A DNA stretch of 64,000 bases from Siphonodentalium dalli (Eukaryota > Mollusca > Scaphopoda > Gadilida > Siphonodentaliidae): assembly GCA_032622095.1 (NCBI GenBank), contig CP136068.1, positions 118,471,509 to 118,535,508 on the forward strand. Direction: 5' to 3'. The notes under the pieces were generated by a model. The model had not been told where the DNA came from and did not search any database. It saw only the letters and a list, made by a program, of their open reading frames with translations. Made by a program: the position numbers and the translations under genes. Positions 53,549 to 64,000 of this stretch are shown in pieces. Positions within the stretch are counted from its first letter, which is position 1. Each line of letters starts with the position of its first letter.

Positions 53549-55415
53549 GCCTCCAATGAGTCGTTATTTCGTGAGAATCCAGATTCAGAATCCGAATCCG
53601 ATTACGGGGGCGGGGCTAATTCCTGATTCTTGGTCAGATTTTGAAATCCACGTGGTCTCCGATACTATGTTTAATGTTCTCCCAGCGTCAAACGTGGCTC
53701 ATGTATTTGACACAAGTATCATTTGTATCTTATATTCATAAAGTTCATGTTTGTTGTGAAAGTCATGTTTTTCTTCTATGTGTATGTATACATGGCACCT
53801 AATTAGCTGCCAATCCGACTTAATCGCATCTGTTTTTCAAGTTAAATTGTATTTATTGATGAGGGCAAGATTTATAACAGCTCTAGGTCTCCTGAATCAA
53901 ATTCCGAAAATGTTGTGGAGAACACACGAAACTTGTCAGTTATACAGGGACGTGACGACAGGGGTTGATTGGGGTGTCTCAAACCACCCCGAACATTGGT
54001 AGAATTTTCGTAGCTGTGCAGTCATTCACACGTGAGGCAAATCAGGATTCTTTTGACTAACTGTTCCAAATAATGATACGTACAAGCTAGCAAACGCAAC
54101 AAACAAACCAGATTTTAAATAAATACATATGCAAACTTATGACTAACTCGGGGGAGGGGGTGACCGGTGATCTGTATATATGTTCAACTTGTTTTGGTAG
54201 TCATGTTGCTTTGCCATTACTAATTATTAATTTGTCAGTGTAGTAACATGGGAGAGGGGGTACCGATAGTGAGTCAGCACTTGTCCTCCAATCCATTGTT
54301 TGTATAAACAAATGTATGTGTTATATATCATGTGTGTTCTAAATTTGACAAATATTTGAAATAAATATGTTTAAACTAAACTTTGGTACATTTCCAACGG
54401 GGTGCAAATGGAATTCTGCGAACCTGTGAGATTGATGTTTGGTTCAGTGGGGGGGGGTGCAGTTGGCTGGAAATTTGAGTAAACCTCTAGCCACGTACCT
54501 AGAACTTGTACGTGAATCAATAAATTGACTGACATGTCCACTATATATATAGTCCTGAGATCGTAGAATTAGCTTTACGCTTATGCGATTGAGAGATGCA
54601 CAAGACCACAACATTAGGTTCATGGGCAAAGCTTTATTTTCCAACTAATGTACAGCACGTTAGCCAATAAATGCCTGTGTTTCTGCACTATTCAGAGACT
54701 ATTGTGCAAAACGACTGAATTTAACGAAACAAAACATTTTAAATATGAAAATTGCTATAAGACTAGATAGTACATACGTATATCTGATAATCCATCGATA
54801 TCGTATAATCCTATACATTTCTTGAATAAGAAGGAACATATAATAACGAACGAAGCAGAAGACATATATCCATGCAGGTTCACGTGAAATCGGTCAATGG
54901 TGACGTATCCGCCGAATTTGAAATCGACATGCGCTCGGGATGGAATTATGAAATTAACATGATGAAAGTGACAATGAAATTGACAATGATTTGCTTCAAG
55001 TTCGCCATCAGCCGAAGTGCTCCCCCAGCGTTACTATCAATAACATTATTATTTGGCTAATTTCAGTAATATTCTCCCAGTTTACACTCGATAACATAAA
55101 TTTGTCTCCGCATTTAAAATTCTTTGATAATGATCGTTTATATTCTGCAATAATTTGTACACAAGTGACGGATGCTTATGTTTTATTGTGTTTTTAAAAT
55201 CCGAGGTGGCGAAATCTCGGTTTGTTTACATTATGAACGTTTGAGTCCGTAATCGGAATCAGAATATGAATCTGGATTACGATGAAATAACGATTGATTA
55301 CGATTACGGTCTGTTCGTTTACTGATTCTGGTCTGTTCGTTTACCGAACTATGTCGTACGGGGACTAATCCGTAATACGAATCCAGATTCTCTCACCAAA
55401 TAACGACTCAGAGTA
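53549..55415. mobile_element. possible TIR element with GAGTCGTTATTT ends
   Basis: GAGTCGTTATTTCGTGAGAA (53549 on) resembles the reverse complement of the sequence ending at about 55415 (GAGTCGTTATTTGGTGAGAG). Near both ends lie GATTC/GATTACG words (53580-53610, 55240-55380). There is no target duplication and no coding sequence, so the boundaries are tentative. Confidence 0.35.
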
Positions 55416-55639
55416 GATGGAATCACTGTTGGAGATGTTCGTGCTGGAAGCAATCGGGGACATCGGATGTCGCGGTGTCGCGGTGTCGGCGGGTAGAAGA
55501 CCGCTGCATTCTAATGTGGAGATGGTGGCAGTGATGGAAAGGCTTCCATTGCCACATCCAAAACGACGACAATGATTGCCGGGGTGACATCGGCATCCCT
55601 GTCGTTTCTGCTGGTGTTGATGGGCGCATCGACAACGGG

Positions 55640-55895
55640 GAGGGGTGGTATGAGGGAGGGAGGGATGCAGGGATGCAGGGAGGAGAGAGAGGGATGGAGG
55701 GTGGAGGGGGAGAGGAGAGGGAGGGGGTAGGGAGGGAAGGAGGGAGGGTAGAGAAGGAGGGAGGGTAGAGATAGAGAGGTAGAGAGGAGAGGGAGAGAGA
55801 GAGAGAGGGAGAGGGAGGGAGGTAGGTAGGGAGGAATGCGAGAGGGAGGGAGGAGATAGATAGAGAGAGAGAGGGGAGAGAGGGAGCGTCCGAAT
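55640..55895. repeat. GGGA/GAGA purine tract
   Basis: About 250 bp of almost pure purine on the plus strand (GAGGGAGGGAGGGATGCAGG, then GAGAGAGAGGGAG). Many runs of three or more G allow G-quadruplex or triplex structures. Confidence 0.9.
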
Positions 55896-56012
55896 TCACT
55901 CACGACGAATCGCTCGGGCGACAAAGTCTTTCGCAAGACGACCACACAACTCACAAGCGATTCGTTTCCAGTCAAGAGGAACAGCAGTAAGTCGCAAATC
56001 ATTAGCACGACT

Positions 56013-56740
56013 AAGGGTCAATCCACACCGGACGCGAGCGCGCGATTATAACGGCCGTTTTCTGTCGTCCGTAGCAGTTCTAAGCGCGCGATTTTTATGT
56101 TCACACTGCAAGCTACTGAATCGCTGACCACGAGGCGATCACAGCAGTGATTTTATGCTTTCACGTCGATTTCTTGCTTGGTGGCAAACCAGTGTGATAA
56201 TTGGGTCGCTGTCAAATAGAATATTTATACGGGCGTATTCATCCTATCTGAAAGCGACATTTATTCGTCGTCGCGATAACAAAGGTGGTGGGGGAGGAGA
56301 GAAAATGCCTGGCAAGAGATCGACGTAATAACAGGATCGTCCGTTTAATTTTTGGTCCCAATCCATTCCAAGCTTGTGCAAGTCACTTTGCCCACAATTT
56401 GCACCCCACCCCGATAATTCAATAAAACGCAATTGCTATGAAAATTTGGGAAGCCCGTGCACCATTCCACTTGACTTACTATATATTTTACAATTAAATG
56501 AGTTTGAAAAACTCTTACATGTATGTTTAGCAAATTCTGATTAAAATGTCCATATACATTGTATTTGTAACCTGCCTGTAAATGATGCACTCAATTGATT
56601 ATCTACCCAAACCATCGCGCGGGACGAAGGGATCCAGTCGCGTTCGGTGTAAATATAAAAATTGGGCGCTTTGAACCGCTACGGACGACAGAAAACGGCC
56701 GTAAAAATCGCGCGCTCGCCTCCGGTGTGGATTGACCCTT
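56013..56740. mobile_element. 728-bp TIR element, likely PIF/Harbinger MITE
   Basis: TIRs of about 90 bp: AAGGGTCAATCCACACCGGA, GCGAGCGCGCGATT, CGGCCGTTTTCTGTCGTCCG and TAGC.GTTC.AAGCGC on both ends. ACT at 56010-56012 and 56741-56743 is a candidate 3-bp duplication. The 3-bp duplication and ACACCGG-type end fit PIF/Harbinger; the family call is inference. No transposase. Confidence 0.72.
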
Positions 56741-56896
56741 ACTCGCTCGACTCCCAACCGGAGAATGAAAAATGAAAAATGTATATGATTCGTTGTGGAA
56801 AAATGTGCAGAATGACTTGCCTTTTATGGCCATTGTGAGGTTAGCTTCATTTCGAATGGCTGTAGCCATGGTACCTTGGATGTCTGACTTTAATAC

Positions 56897-57350
56897 ATGT
56901 GTGGTTCTCATTGTGTGTGTATGGGGGTGGTGGCTGTGATGTGGTCCTCATATGGTTCTCATTGTGGGAGAGATATATGGTTTTCACAGTATGGTTCTCA
57001 CATGGAACTCATTGTGAGAGGGATATTTGACAAATGGTTCTCACATGGTTCCCATTGTGAGAGGGAGGTTTGGCATATGGTTCTAATTATTGTTCTCAAT
57101 GTGAGAGGGATGTTTGGCGAAGGTTTTCATTATGGATCTCATGATTGTGGTTCTCATAGTGTGGTTAGACATGTGGTTCTTCTTTGTTTCTCATGGTGAA
57201 ATAAGTGTCTTCCCCATGTGGCTCTCATGGTCTGGTTCTCATATCCTTCTCATTGTGACAGGGAGGTTTAGCACAGTGTTCTCGTTTGTGGAGATGGAAT
57301 GGGGGGGGGGGGGTCAAGACCTATATGGTTCTCAAAGTTTGGTTAGATCT
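56897..57350. repeat. degenerate minisatellite, ATGGTTCTCA...ATTGTGAGAGGGA
   Basis: About eight units of 50-65 bp built from TGGTTCTCA(CA/TA)TGG and CATTGTGAGAGGGA(G/T). It ends in a G12 run at about 57302. Confidence 0.75.
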
Positions 57351-57360
57351 GCGGGTTTTT

Positions 57361-57690
57361 AGCTCACCTGAGACGAAGTCTCCGGTGGAGCTATAGTCAT
57401 CATTCCTCCGTCCGTCCGTCATTCCATTCGTCCGTCCGTCCAGTCGTCCGTCAACAATTCTTTGAACATCTTCTTATGTGGATCCATAGGTCCGAATGGC
57501 TTCATATTTGGTGTGAATGTTCCCTAATGTTCAAATGAGGTCACTGGGTCAATTAATTGCGAAGCCAGGGCCATAAATCATTCCCGCCATAGTAATTATT
57601 AAAACGACTTCTTCTCAAGTATCATCGGGCCTAATGGGTTTATATTTGGTATGAAGGGTCCTTGTGTGACTGGGGTTCCGATCTGTTCAA
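57361..57690. repeat. AGCTCACC-family dispersed repeat
   Basis: Opens with the hairpin AGCTCACCTGAGACGAAGTC / CCGGTGGAGCT, then CGTCCGTCCGTCATTC. Two units carry CATATTTGGT.TGAA..TTCC and TTCAAATGAG(G)TCACTGGGTC. Similar openings are common in molluscan genomes (recalled, not checked). Confidence 0.65.
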
Positions 57691-57983
57691 ATGAGTCACT
57701 GGGTCAAATGTGGGCAGAGCCCTCGCCCAATGTTAATTAAGTTTTCATCCAGAGCTCCAAAGTTAGATGTTATCGATAGTAGAAAGCAGCTTAAAGAATC
57801 GGGAGTTTCTATTGTTGAAGACGCGACTCAAATGAATTATGAACTACTTCGAAAAGCCTACAAAGCAGACTCAAAATATCAAATTCATGGTTAACAAATG
57901 GAAAGTTGTATGCAAAGAAAGCTGACGGTACAATTGTGAATTTCAAGACAGAGGCAGATCTAGATATTATTATTAATGGTTAA
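57691..57983 (+). pseudogene. LINE ORF1 C-terminal fragment
   Basis: The frame PRPMLIKFSSRAPKLDVIDS, RKQLKESGVSIVEDATQMNY, ELLRKAY... then, after a one-base shift at about 57893, NGKLYAKKADGTIVNF. It resembles the C-terminal domain of LINE ORF1 proteins (RP.L.F......V.....LK..GI.I.ED.T..N..LL....., then NG.IY....G). Stop TAA at 57981-57983. The upstream part is absent and the AGCTCACC repeat abuts it. Confidence 0.5.
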
Positions 57984-58821
57984 TTTTGACAGGCCAAAAG
58001 AGAAAGTGCCTACAAAACCTGTTGGAATATTTTGATGTACTGATTATCATGTACATAATACCCTTTTTGCATGTCATTTTTGTAAACTTTAACATGATTA
58101 GACCTATGCCAACTCACTCACATAAGAATTTATAAATTGATTATCAACACCCCCCGACAACATAATGTAATATACATCTAAAGTTCTAAACCACGAGGAC
58201 AGAAGACCGACTCGGGTTAAGGGCTTTTGTACAGTCCTCCGCACGAATCGAAGGTGCTTGGTCTGACTTGGTTACCTGATCTCTTCTCTATACACATTCT
58301 ACATGGTCACAATTCTTTCCCCAGCATCATTTTAAGCAGTACAGTGTTAGTCAAAATATATCTTTTACTCATACATACCCGACTCCATATGTCCATTATA
58401 ATCCTGATCCAAATAACGTTATAATCGAAAGATTACAGTCACAATTTTCAATAGATTACGATGTTTTACTCCACACATAGATAACGAATGAGTCCATTTC
58501 CACACACAGGTTAAACTTCACTGTCTTTCAAAACATGCCTCTCGATTATATGGGTCAATTTGAAGATCGACCCCAAATTCACTCTAAATGCACGCATTTC
58601 TGTCTTCACCAATCAAGATAACAATAGGTAGGCTCGTGTCCTTTTTTATAAAGTCAACCAGGGCGCAACATATCCTGTTCACGTGATCGACTGAGGAATA
58701 TTGTAATATCGATTTTCTATTTTTATACCGAAGCCCACTTCCCCACACAGATTATTCTAGATATCCTTTATAATGGAGAGAGTGATGCAAAATCGTCTTG
58801 TAACGTGTACGTATATATTAT
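57984..58821. other. no gene recognised
   Basis: AT-rich sequence up to the first tandem cassette. Nothing supported. Confidence 0.4.
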
Positions 58822-60310
58822 ACTAGCCGATGAGTCCGACGTTGTCCGGGCTATTCAAAAACCAAATTTCAAGTCGATAGCTCTACCCAGCCTGACGTTG
58901 TCCGGGCTATTCACGAGGCTGGCGTCGCACGGGCTCGGCGACCCGATAAAATTCGTATCCGGGGCAAGATACATTCACATATGACAGACATACAGACAGA
59001 CAGACAGACAAACAGAGGTCTTCAAAATATATATGAGACTAGCCGATGAACCCAACGTTGTCCGGGCTATTCAAAAACCAAATTTCAAGTCGATAGCTCT
59101 ACCCGTTTCCGAGATCTGGTCTGCGCATGCGCGAAGCTGGCGTCGCACGAGCTCGGCGACCCGATAAAATTCGTATCCGGGGCAAGATACATTCACATAC
59201 CAAATTTCAAGTCGATAGCTCCACCCGTTTCCGAGATCTGGTCTGCGCGAAGCTGGCGTCGCACGGGCTCGGCGACCCGATAAAATTCGTATCCGGGGCA
59301 AGATACATTCACATACCAAATTTCAAGTCGATAGCTCCACCCGTTTCCGAGATCTCGTCTGCGCATGCGCGGAGCTGGCGTCGCACGGGCTCGGCGACCC
59401 GATAAAATTCGTATCTGGGGCAAGATACATTCACATAGCAAATTTCAAGTCGATAGCTCCACCCGTTTCCGAGATCTGTCTGTGCATGCGCGAAGCTGGC
59501 GTCGCACGGGCTCGGCGACCCAATAAAATTCGTATCCGGGGCAAGATACATTCACATACAAAATTTCAAGTCGATAGCTCCACCCGTTTCCGAGATCTGT
59601 CTGCGCATGCGCGAAGCTGGCGTCGCACGGGCTCGGCGACCCGATAAAATTCGTACCCGGGGCAAGATACATTCACATACCAAATTTCAAGTCGATAGCT
59701 CCACCCGTTTCCGAGATCTGGTCTGCGCGAAGCTGGCGTCGCACGGGCTCGGCGACCCGAAATAATTCGTATCCGGGGCAAGATACATTCACATACCAAA
59801 TTTCAAGTCGATAGCTCCACCCGTTTCCGAGATCTCGTCTGCGCATGCGCGAAGCTGGCGTCGCACGGGCTCGGCGACCCAATAAAATTCGTATCCGGGG
59901 CAAGATACATTCACATACAAAATTTCAAGTCGATAGCTCCACCCGTTTCCGAGATCTGTCTGCGCATGCGCGAAGCTGGCGTCGCACGGGCTCGGCGACC
60001 CGATAAAATTCGTATCCGGGGCAAGATACATTCACATAGCAAATTTCAAGTCGATAGCTCCACCCGTTTCCGAGATCTCGTCTGCGCATGCGTGAAGCTG
60101 GCGTCGCACGGGCTCGGCGACCCGATAAAATTCGTATCTGGGGCAAGATACATTCACATAGAAAATTTCAAGTCGATAGCTCCACCCGTTTCCGAGATCT
60201 CGTCTGCGCATGCGCGAAGCGGGCGCCGCACGGGCTCGCCAATACGACACCGACGACCGCCTGGTCAAACTACACACACGTACCAAGTTTCGTCCCCATG
60301 TTGTCTGTGA
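58822..60310. repeat. tandem-repeat cassette array 1 (116-122-bp unit)
   Basis: Opens twice with ACTAGCCGATGA(G/A)(T/C)CC(G/C)A-type sequence and GTTGTCCGGGCTATTCAAAA (58822 and 59039). The first opening is a short cassette ending in (CAGA)n at 58983-59010. The second leads into ten units. TTTCAAGTCGATAGCTC occurs at 59083, 59205, 59321, 59443, 59564, 59685, 59801, 59923, 60044 and 60166. Each unit holds GTTTCCGAGATCT, GCGCATGCGCGAAGC, GTCGCACGGGCTCGGCGACC and TTCGTATCCGGGGCAAGATA. It closes with CTCGCCAATACGACA..., GTCAAACTACACACACGTAC. Long frames in it are a by-product of the repeat. Confidence 0.9.
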
Positions 60311-61627
60311 GTATCAATTGCCCAACTAAAATAAATATTTCGTATCAATGTGCCCTATCCACATTGAATGTGGGTAGAATTCGCTTAACAATATCGCCCA
60401 TTGAAAGAAAATAAGGAACTATAGGCGTGTTTTCAAATTTCGGTCGTCATATTGGGATTTTCGGCGATTTAAAGAAATCTGTCCTCCAGTGTGAGCGCCA
60501 TTTTGGATTAATTGCTGTTGGATGTGATATAAGGACAGTATTTCTCCTCAGTGTTACCAACTGACAATAGTAAGTGTTCGTGACAATAACGCTCACTGGT
60601 GAGCAAATCAGCCATTTTCGGCGATTTTTCAATTTCTGGTGGCCATTTGGGGTGAATATTCCTCAACACAGGTATAAGAGGAACCATAGCCCGGTATCTC
60701 CTACACATATATGTGAATGGGTGGAGATATAATAACAATAACACCCACTGATTCAAAACAGGCATTGTATTATTAGCGTCGATTCGGCTTTGACCGGATT
60801 ATACCGTCATTTGGAAAAACGTGATATAGGACAAAAATATCCGGCCGGGAATGTATATTATGGTCTCAATATGTGCGGAAATGACTCTTCTATAAGATAA
60901 ATGTATAACAGGACGCCAATATTCCCATGTTTTCACACAGAGGCAAACGATAGTTGGTGAAATGTAAAGAAAATAGAAAATGTTCACATTTCGGCCGCCA
61001 TCTTGGCCGCCATATTATATTTTGGCGTCGGATTTTTTGGCTAATTTGTAAGGGTTGTATATTAACATAACAAATAGAGCGTAAAAAAAGACACGTGTGT
61101 GATAGCATCTTTACTCTATTGGCGATCAAAGAGACCTGGTGCACATACAATTAAATGGCCGCCATGATGGACGACACCTTGTCTGGAGTCTCTGTGGCCG
61201 CTTTTTTTCTTGTTAATATATCCTCTAATTTTTTTCGGACGTCAAGGATGGGGGATGCAGAGGTCGACCAATATCTCTTGGACTAGGAAGGAAGTTTTTC
61301 ACCAAACCGCATCCCATATGCAACATGCCATAGCTTAATGTCATCTCCGCTAAGACCCATATGAGGTAACAGTAACATCAATATGGGGTTTTTGCAGATA
61401 CATGTTTACACTGTTACAACTGTAAAATATGGACATAAAAGTTTTTTAGTAAAGGTTTTTGAAGTTGGAAAAAGGCGTTTTTTGCCTCTCGGATAACCCA
61501 CCCACCCGGCATACCTTCCTGCAAAGCTGTTGTTACACCCCCCCCCCCCCCGAAGTAATGCACATTTATGTTGATATCAATTATTGTGTTCTTGGGTATG
61601 TATTTTATTCTTTGCTGTTTTATTCTG
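60311..61627. other. no gene recognised; GGCCGCCAT-type repeats
   Basis: Recurrent short blocks around TTTCGG(C/T)(C/G)G(C/T)CAT.TTGG (60440, 60640, 60990) suggest old interspersed repeats. A C14 run lies at about 61538. Confidence 0.4.
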
Positions 61628-62450
61628 TTGAGCTCAACTTGACAAAGTCAAGTTTGAGTTATTGCCATGGGTTGGCGTCCGTCGAGCATCCGTCTGTCTG
61701 CGTCCGTCAACAATTTCCATTAGCACACCCTACATGTCACATCTCAATTCCGATCGTCGCAAAACATAATATGGGAGCCATCGATCCCCCTAAAATTCGT
61801 TAAAAAACATGGCCACCAGCAGCCATCTTGGATTTCAAATTTGAAACCACCGGCAGACCCTGCAGTCCGCATTTAAAGGATAACTTCTTTTAAAATTTAC
61901 AGGCATGTTTATGATCGCCTCTAGTTGAGAGATTTTGAATTTGAAAATTTTTCGGTGAACATGGCCGCCAGAAGCCATCTTGGAATTTAAACTTTGCATG
62001 ACTAAATTGTTAGGTACCCCCTGCAGACCACATTCCTCATCCGATCATCATCAAGCTTCATATTGATCTTATAAGGGGTAACCTAGATGAGAAGCATAAA
62101 TATTTTCTGTAATGTGTTAAAACATGATCGACAGCGGCCTTCGTGGATTTCAAGTTTAAATCCATTGTTACACTCTGCAGTCCGCATTTATTGGAGAATT
62201 CTTTTTACAGGCATGTTGGGGATCACGTCCAGATGAGAGTTGTCAAATTTGAACGATTTTCGATGAAAAACATGGCCGCCGGCAGCCATCTTGGATTTCA
62301 TTCTTTGATTGACTAAATCCTTTGGCACACCCTACGGACCACATCCCTCATCCGATCATCACTAAACTTCATATGGATCTTCGGGTGACATATAGATGGG
62401 AGCCATCAATCTTTTGCGAATTTCGTTGAAAAACATTACCACCAAATTTT
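61628..62450. repeat. dispersed repeat with internal GGCCGCC.GCAGCCATCTTGG units
   Basis: Opens with the hairpin GAGCTCAACTTGACAAAGTC / AAGTTTGAG. AACATGGCC(A/G)CC..CAGCCATCTTGGA recurs at about 61806, 61958 and 62268, and CCTCATCCGATCATCA at 62034 and 62348. Similar families occur in molluscs (recalled). Confidence 0.6.
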
Positions 62451-62671
62451 GTTGATATTTGGATTTTAATTTATATATATATGTCTTCGTGTTCACATCT
62501 AGTAGTACTTAGATATTTAACTTTCCACATTCCTAATCGCTCCATTGGCTGTAACACATGAAATTATCCCCTCACCAAGTTTAGCTACAGTGTGATTGAC
62601 ACTTACATTTAGTTTCGTTTTCTCAGCATAGTTGTAGCTATCACTATATATTTGTTTGTTTTGATTTACAG

Positions 62672-62845
62672 GATGAAATTTGTACTAGATCCCGCCTTGA
62701 AGGATGTGAGGAGCTTATTCGGTGTCTTTCCAGGACAGAAAATCCATGCACATGGTTTAATGTGATGACAGATGGTCTAATTCACTTGAAATTACCAAAT
62801 ACAGAACAAAAATGGAAAAACAGTTTGTATTATGTAGCACAGTAA
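62672..62845 (+). CDS. isolated exon-like segment, possibly death-fold (CARD-like)
   Basis: Follows a good acceptor (pyrimidine-rich TTTGTTTTGATTTACAG). 57 codons stay open: DEICTRSRLEGCEELIRCLS, RTENPCTWFNVMTDGLIHLK. The spacing L-L-CL-x-R....W...M..GL resembles helices 3-5 of CARD domains in RIG-I-like and related innate-immune proteins. This is a weak pattern match. The frame ends in TAA within CAGTAAAACC, which is the end of a pogo-like repeat (62840 onward), so the exon is truncated or the true donor lies earlier. No partner exons were found nearby. Confidence 0.3.
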   Translation, partial: DEICTRSRLEGCEELIRCLSRTENPCTWFNVMTDGLIHLKLPNTEQKWKNSLYYVAQ

Positions 62846-62911
62846 AACCTCTCTAAACCGAACACCGTTTGACCGGCCATTCTGTTCAGTTTAGAGAGGT
62901 GTTCGGTTTAT
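62840..62911. mobile_element. pogo/Tigger-like terminal sequence
   Basis: CAGTAAAACCTCTCTAAACC, GAACACC, then GGCCATTCTGTTCAGTTTAG and AGAGGTGTTCGGTTTA, a partly self-complementary run. The CAGTAAAACCTCT start resembles the TIR of pogo/Tigger elements. Only one end was found, and the TA duplication is not clear. Confidence 0.5.
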
Positions 62912-63039
62912 AGAATTGCACCACCATCGGAATATCTTGACACCGTTACAAAGAGTAACAAGGACACAAACACTGCATTAATTATTAATGTGACTTTATC
63001 AAATAAACAATGAAAATAAACTACAAATATATATAACAG

Positions 63040-64000
63040 ACTAGCCGATGAGCCCGACGTTGTCCGGGCTATTCAAAAACCAAATTTCAAGTCGATAGCT
63101 CTACCCAGCCCGACGTTGTCCGGGCTATTCAAAAACCAAATTTCAAGTCGATAGCTCTACCCGTTTCCGAGATCTGGTCTGCGCATGCGCGAAGCTGGCG
63201 TCGCACGGGCTCGGCGACCCGATAAAATTCGTATCCGGGGCAAGATACATTCGCATACCAAATTTCAAGTCGATAGCTCCACCCGTTTCCGAGATCTGGT
63301 CTGCGCATGCGCGAAGCTGGCGTCGCACGGGCTCGGCGACCCGATAAAATTCGTATCCGGGGCAAGATACATTCACATACCAAATTTCAAGTCGATAGCT
63401 CCACCCGTTTCCGAGATCTCGTCTGCGCATGTGCGAAGCTGGCGTCGCACGGGCTCGGCGACCCGATAAAATTCGCATACGGGGCAAGATACATTCACAT
63501 AGCAAATTTCAAGTCGATAGCTCCACCCGTTTCCGATATCTCGTCTGCGTATGCGCGAAGCTGGCGTCGCACGGGCTCGGCGACCCGATAAAATTCGCAT
63601 CCGAGGCAAGATACATTCACATAGCAAATTTCAAGTCGATAGCTCCACCCGTTTCCGATATCTCGTCTGCGCATGCGCGAAGCGGGCGCCGCACGGGCTC
63701 GCCAATACGACAATGTCCACCGCCTGGTCAAACTACACACACGTACCAAGTTTTGTCCCGATCGGTCGAGAATCGTAGATTTGTATCAATGACAGACAAA
63801 CATACATACAAACAGACAGAGGAATTCAAAATATATTATAGACTAGCCGATGAGCCCGACGTTGTCCGGGCTATTCAAAAACCAAATTTCAAGTCGATAG
63901 CTCTACCCGTTTCCGAGATCTGGTCTGCGCATGCGCGAAGTTGGCGTCGCACGGGCTCGGCGACCCGATAAAATTCGTATCCGGGGCAATATACATTCAC
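63040..64000. repeat. tandem-repeat cassette array 2 (about 122-bp unit), runs off the right edge
   Basis: Same family as 58822-60310. The opening ACTAGCCGATGAGCCCGACG is at 63042 and again at 63843. Six units follow the first opening, closing with CTCGCCAATACGACAATGTC and GTCAAACTACACACACGTAC, then (GACA/CATA)n at 63789-63820. The second opening starts a new array that continues past the window. Confidence 0.9.

Noticed and set aside
55423-56008. Pro/Ser/Leu-rich minus-strand ORFs of 158-165 codons
   Set aside because: They are the complement of the GGGA/GAGA purine tract and arise from low complexity.
59071-60414. Many 75-114-codon ORFs on both strands (also at 63129-63971)
   Set aside because: They follow the 116-122-bp tandem unit in all phases; no start-to-stop unit is shared in a way that suggests a protein.
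1-64000. Bacterial-type features such as operons, ribosome-binding sites and rho-independent terminators
   Set aside because: The element types, splice signals and SINE show a eukaryotic nuclear genome; hairpins here are transposon palindromes.

Overview
The window is animal nuclear DNA, very probably from a marine invertebrate; a mollusc or another lophotrochozoan is my best guess. The reasons are spliced exon signals, a tRNA-derived SINE, hAT, piggyBac, DIRS and CR1-type elements, and dispersed families opening with hairpins such as TATACCCCC...GGGGGTATA or AGCTCACC...GGTGGAGCT followed by GTCCGTCC runs. The organism call is inference. No complete, ordinary host gene is visible. Nearly everything recognisable is a mobile element, usually broken and often nested.

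Layout. 1-1818 (minus): gag and protease of a Ty3/Gypsy-like retrotransposon running off the left edge. 3.3-8.7 kb: palindromic MITEs, a large fold-back element with a piggyBac-type MITE inside it, a SINE, and tandem repeats. 9.4-11.8 kb (minus): relic of a gene joining a Ser/Arg-rich region, paired C2H2 fingers and a TatD-type nuclease. 13.2-19.1 kb (minus): a second Gypsy-like element with an HhH motif at the gag start and a PHD finger after the integrase. It lacks reverse transcriptase and most of the integrase core, and its gag is interrupted by a TATACCCC-family repeat that itself carries a hAT element. 20.2-21.8 kb: a second hAT element with a spliced BED-finger relic. 23-31 kb: MITEs, hairpins and dispersed repeats.

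32.1-36.6 kb: three tandem copies of an exon-like unit. The third is split by a 3.7-kb CR1-like LINE with a 7-bp target duplication, and the exon reads in frame across the LINE. 36.9-37.6 kb: a dense array of TACACA/TGTGTA half-sites. 38.2-41.3 kb: about 540-bp near-identical inverted repeats around a unique centre, with a three-exon reading frame and repeated TACCAGTG motifs; this is my best candidate for an undescribed DNA transposon. 41.4-52.2 kb (minus): a heavily interrupted DIRS-type tyrosine-recombinase element (gag, RT, recombinase) whose flanking blocks follow the order expected of split direct repeats.

52-64 kb: an unrecognised ORF, a TIR element with a 3-bp duplication, minisatellites, a LINE ORF1 fragment, two arrays of a roughly 122-bp unit, and one isolated exon-like segment.

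No set of genes here works as a pathway. The interest lies in the nesting order, the domain captures (PHD, HhH, TatD, BED), and two or three candidate element families that I cannot assign.
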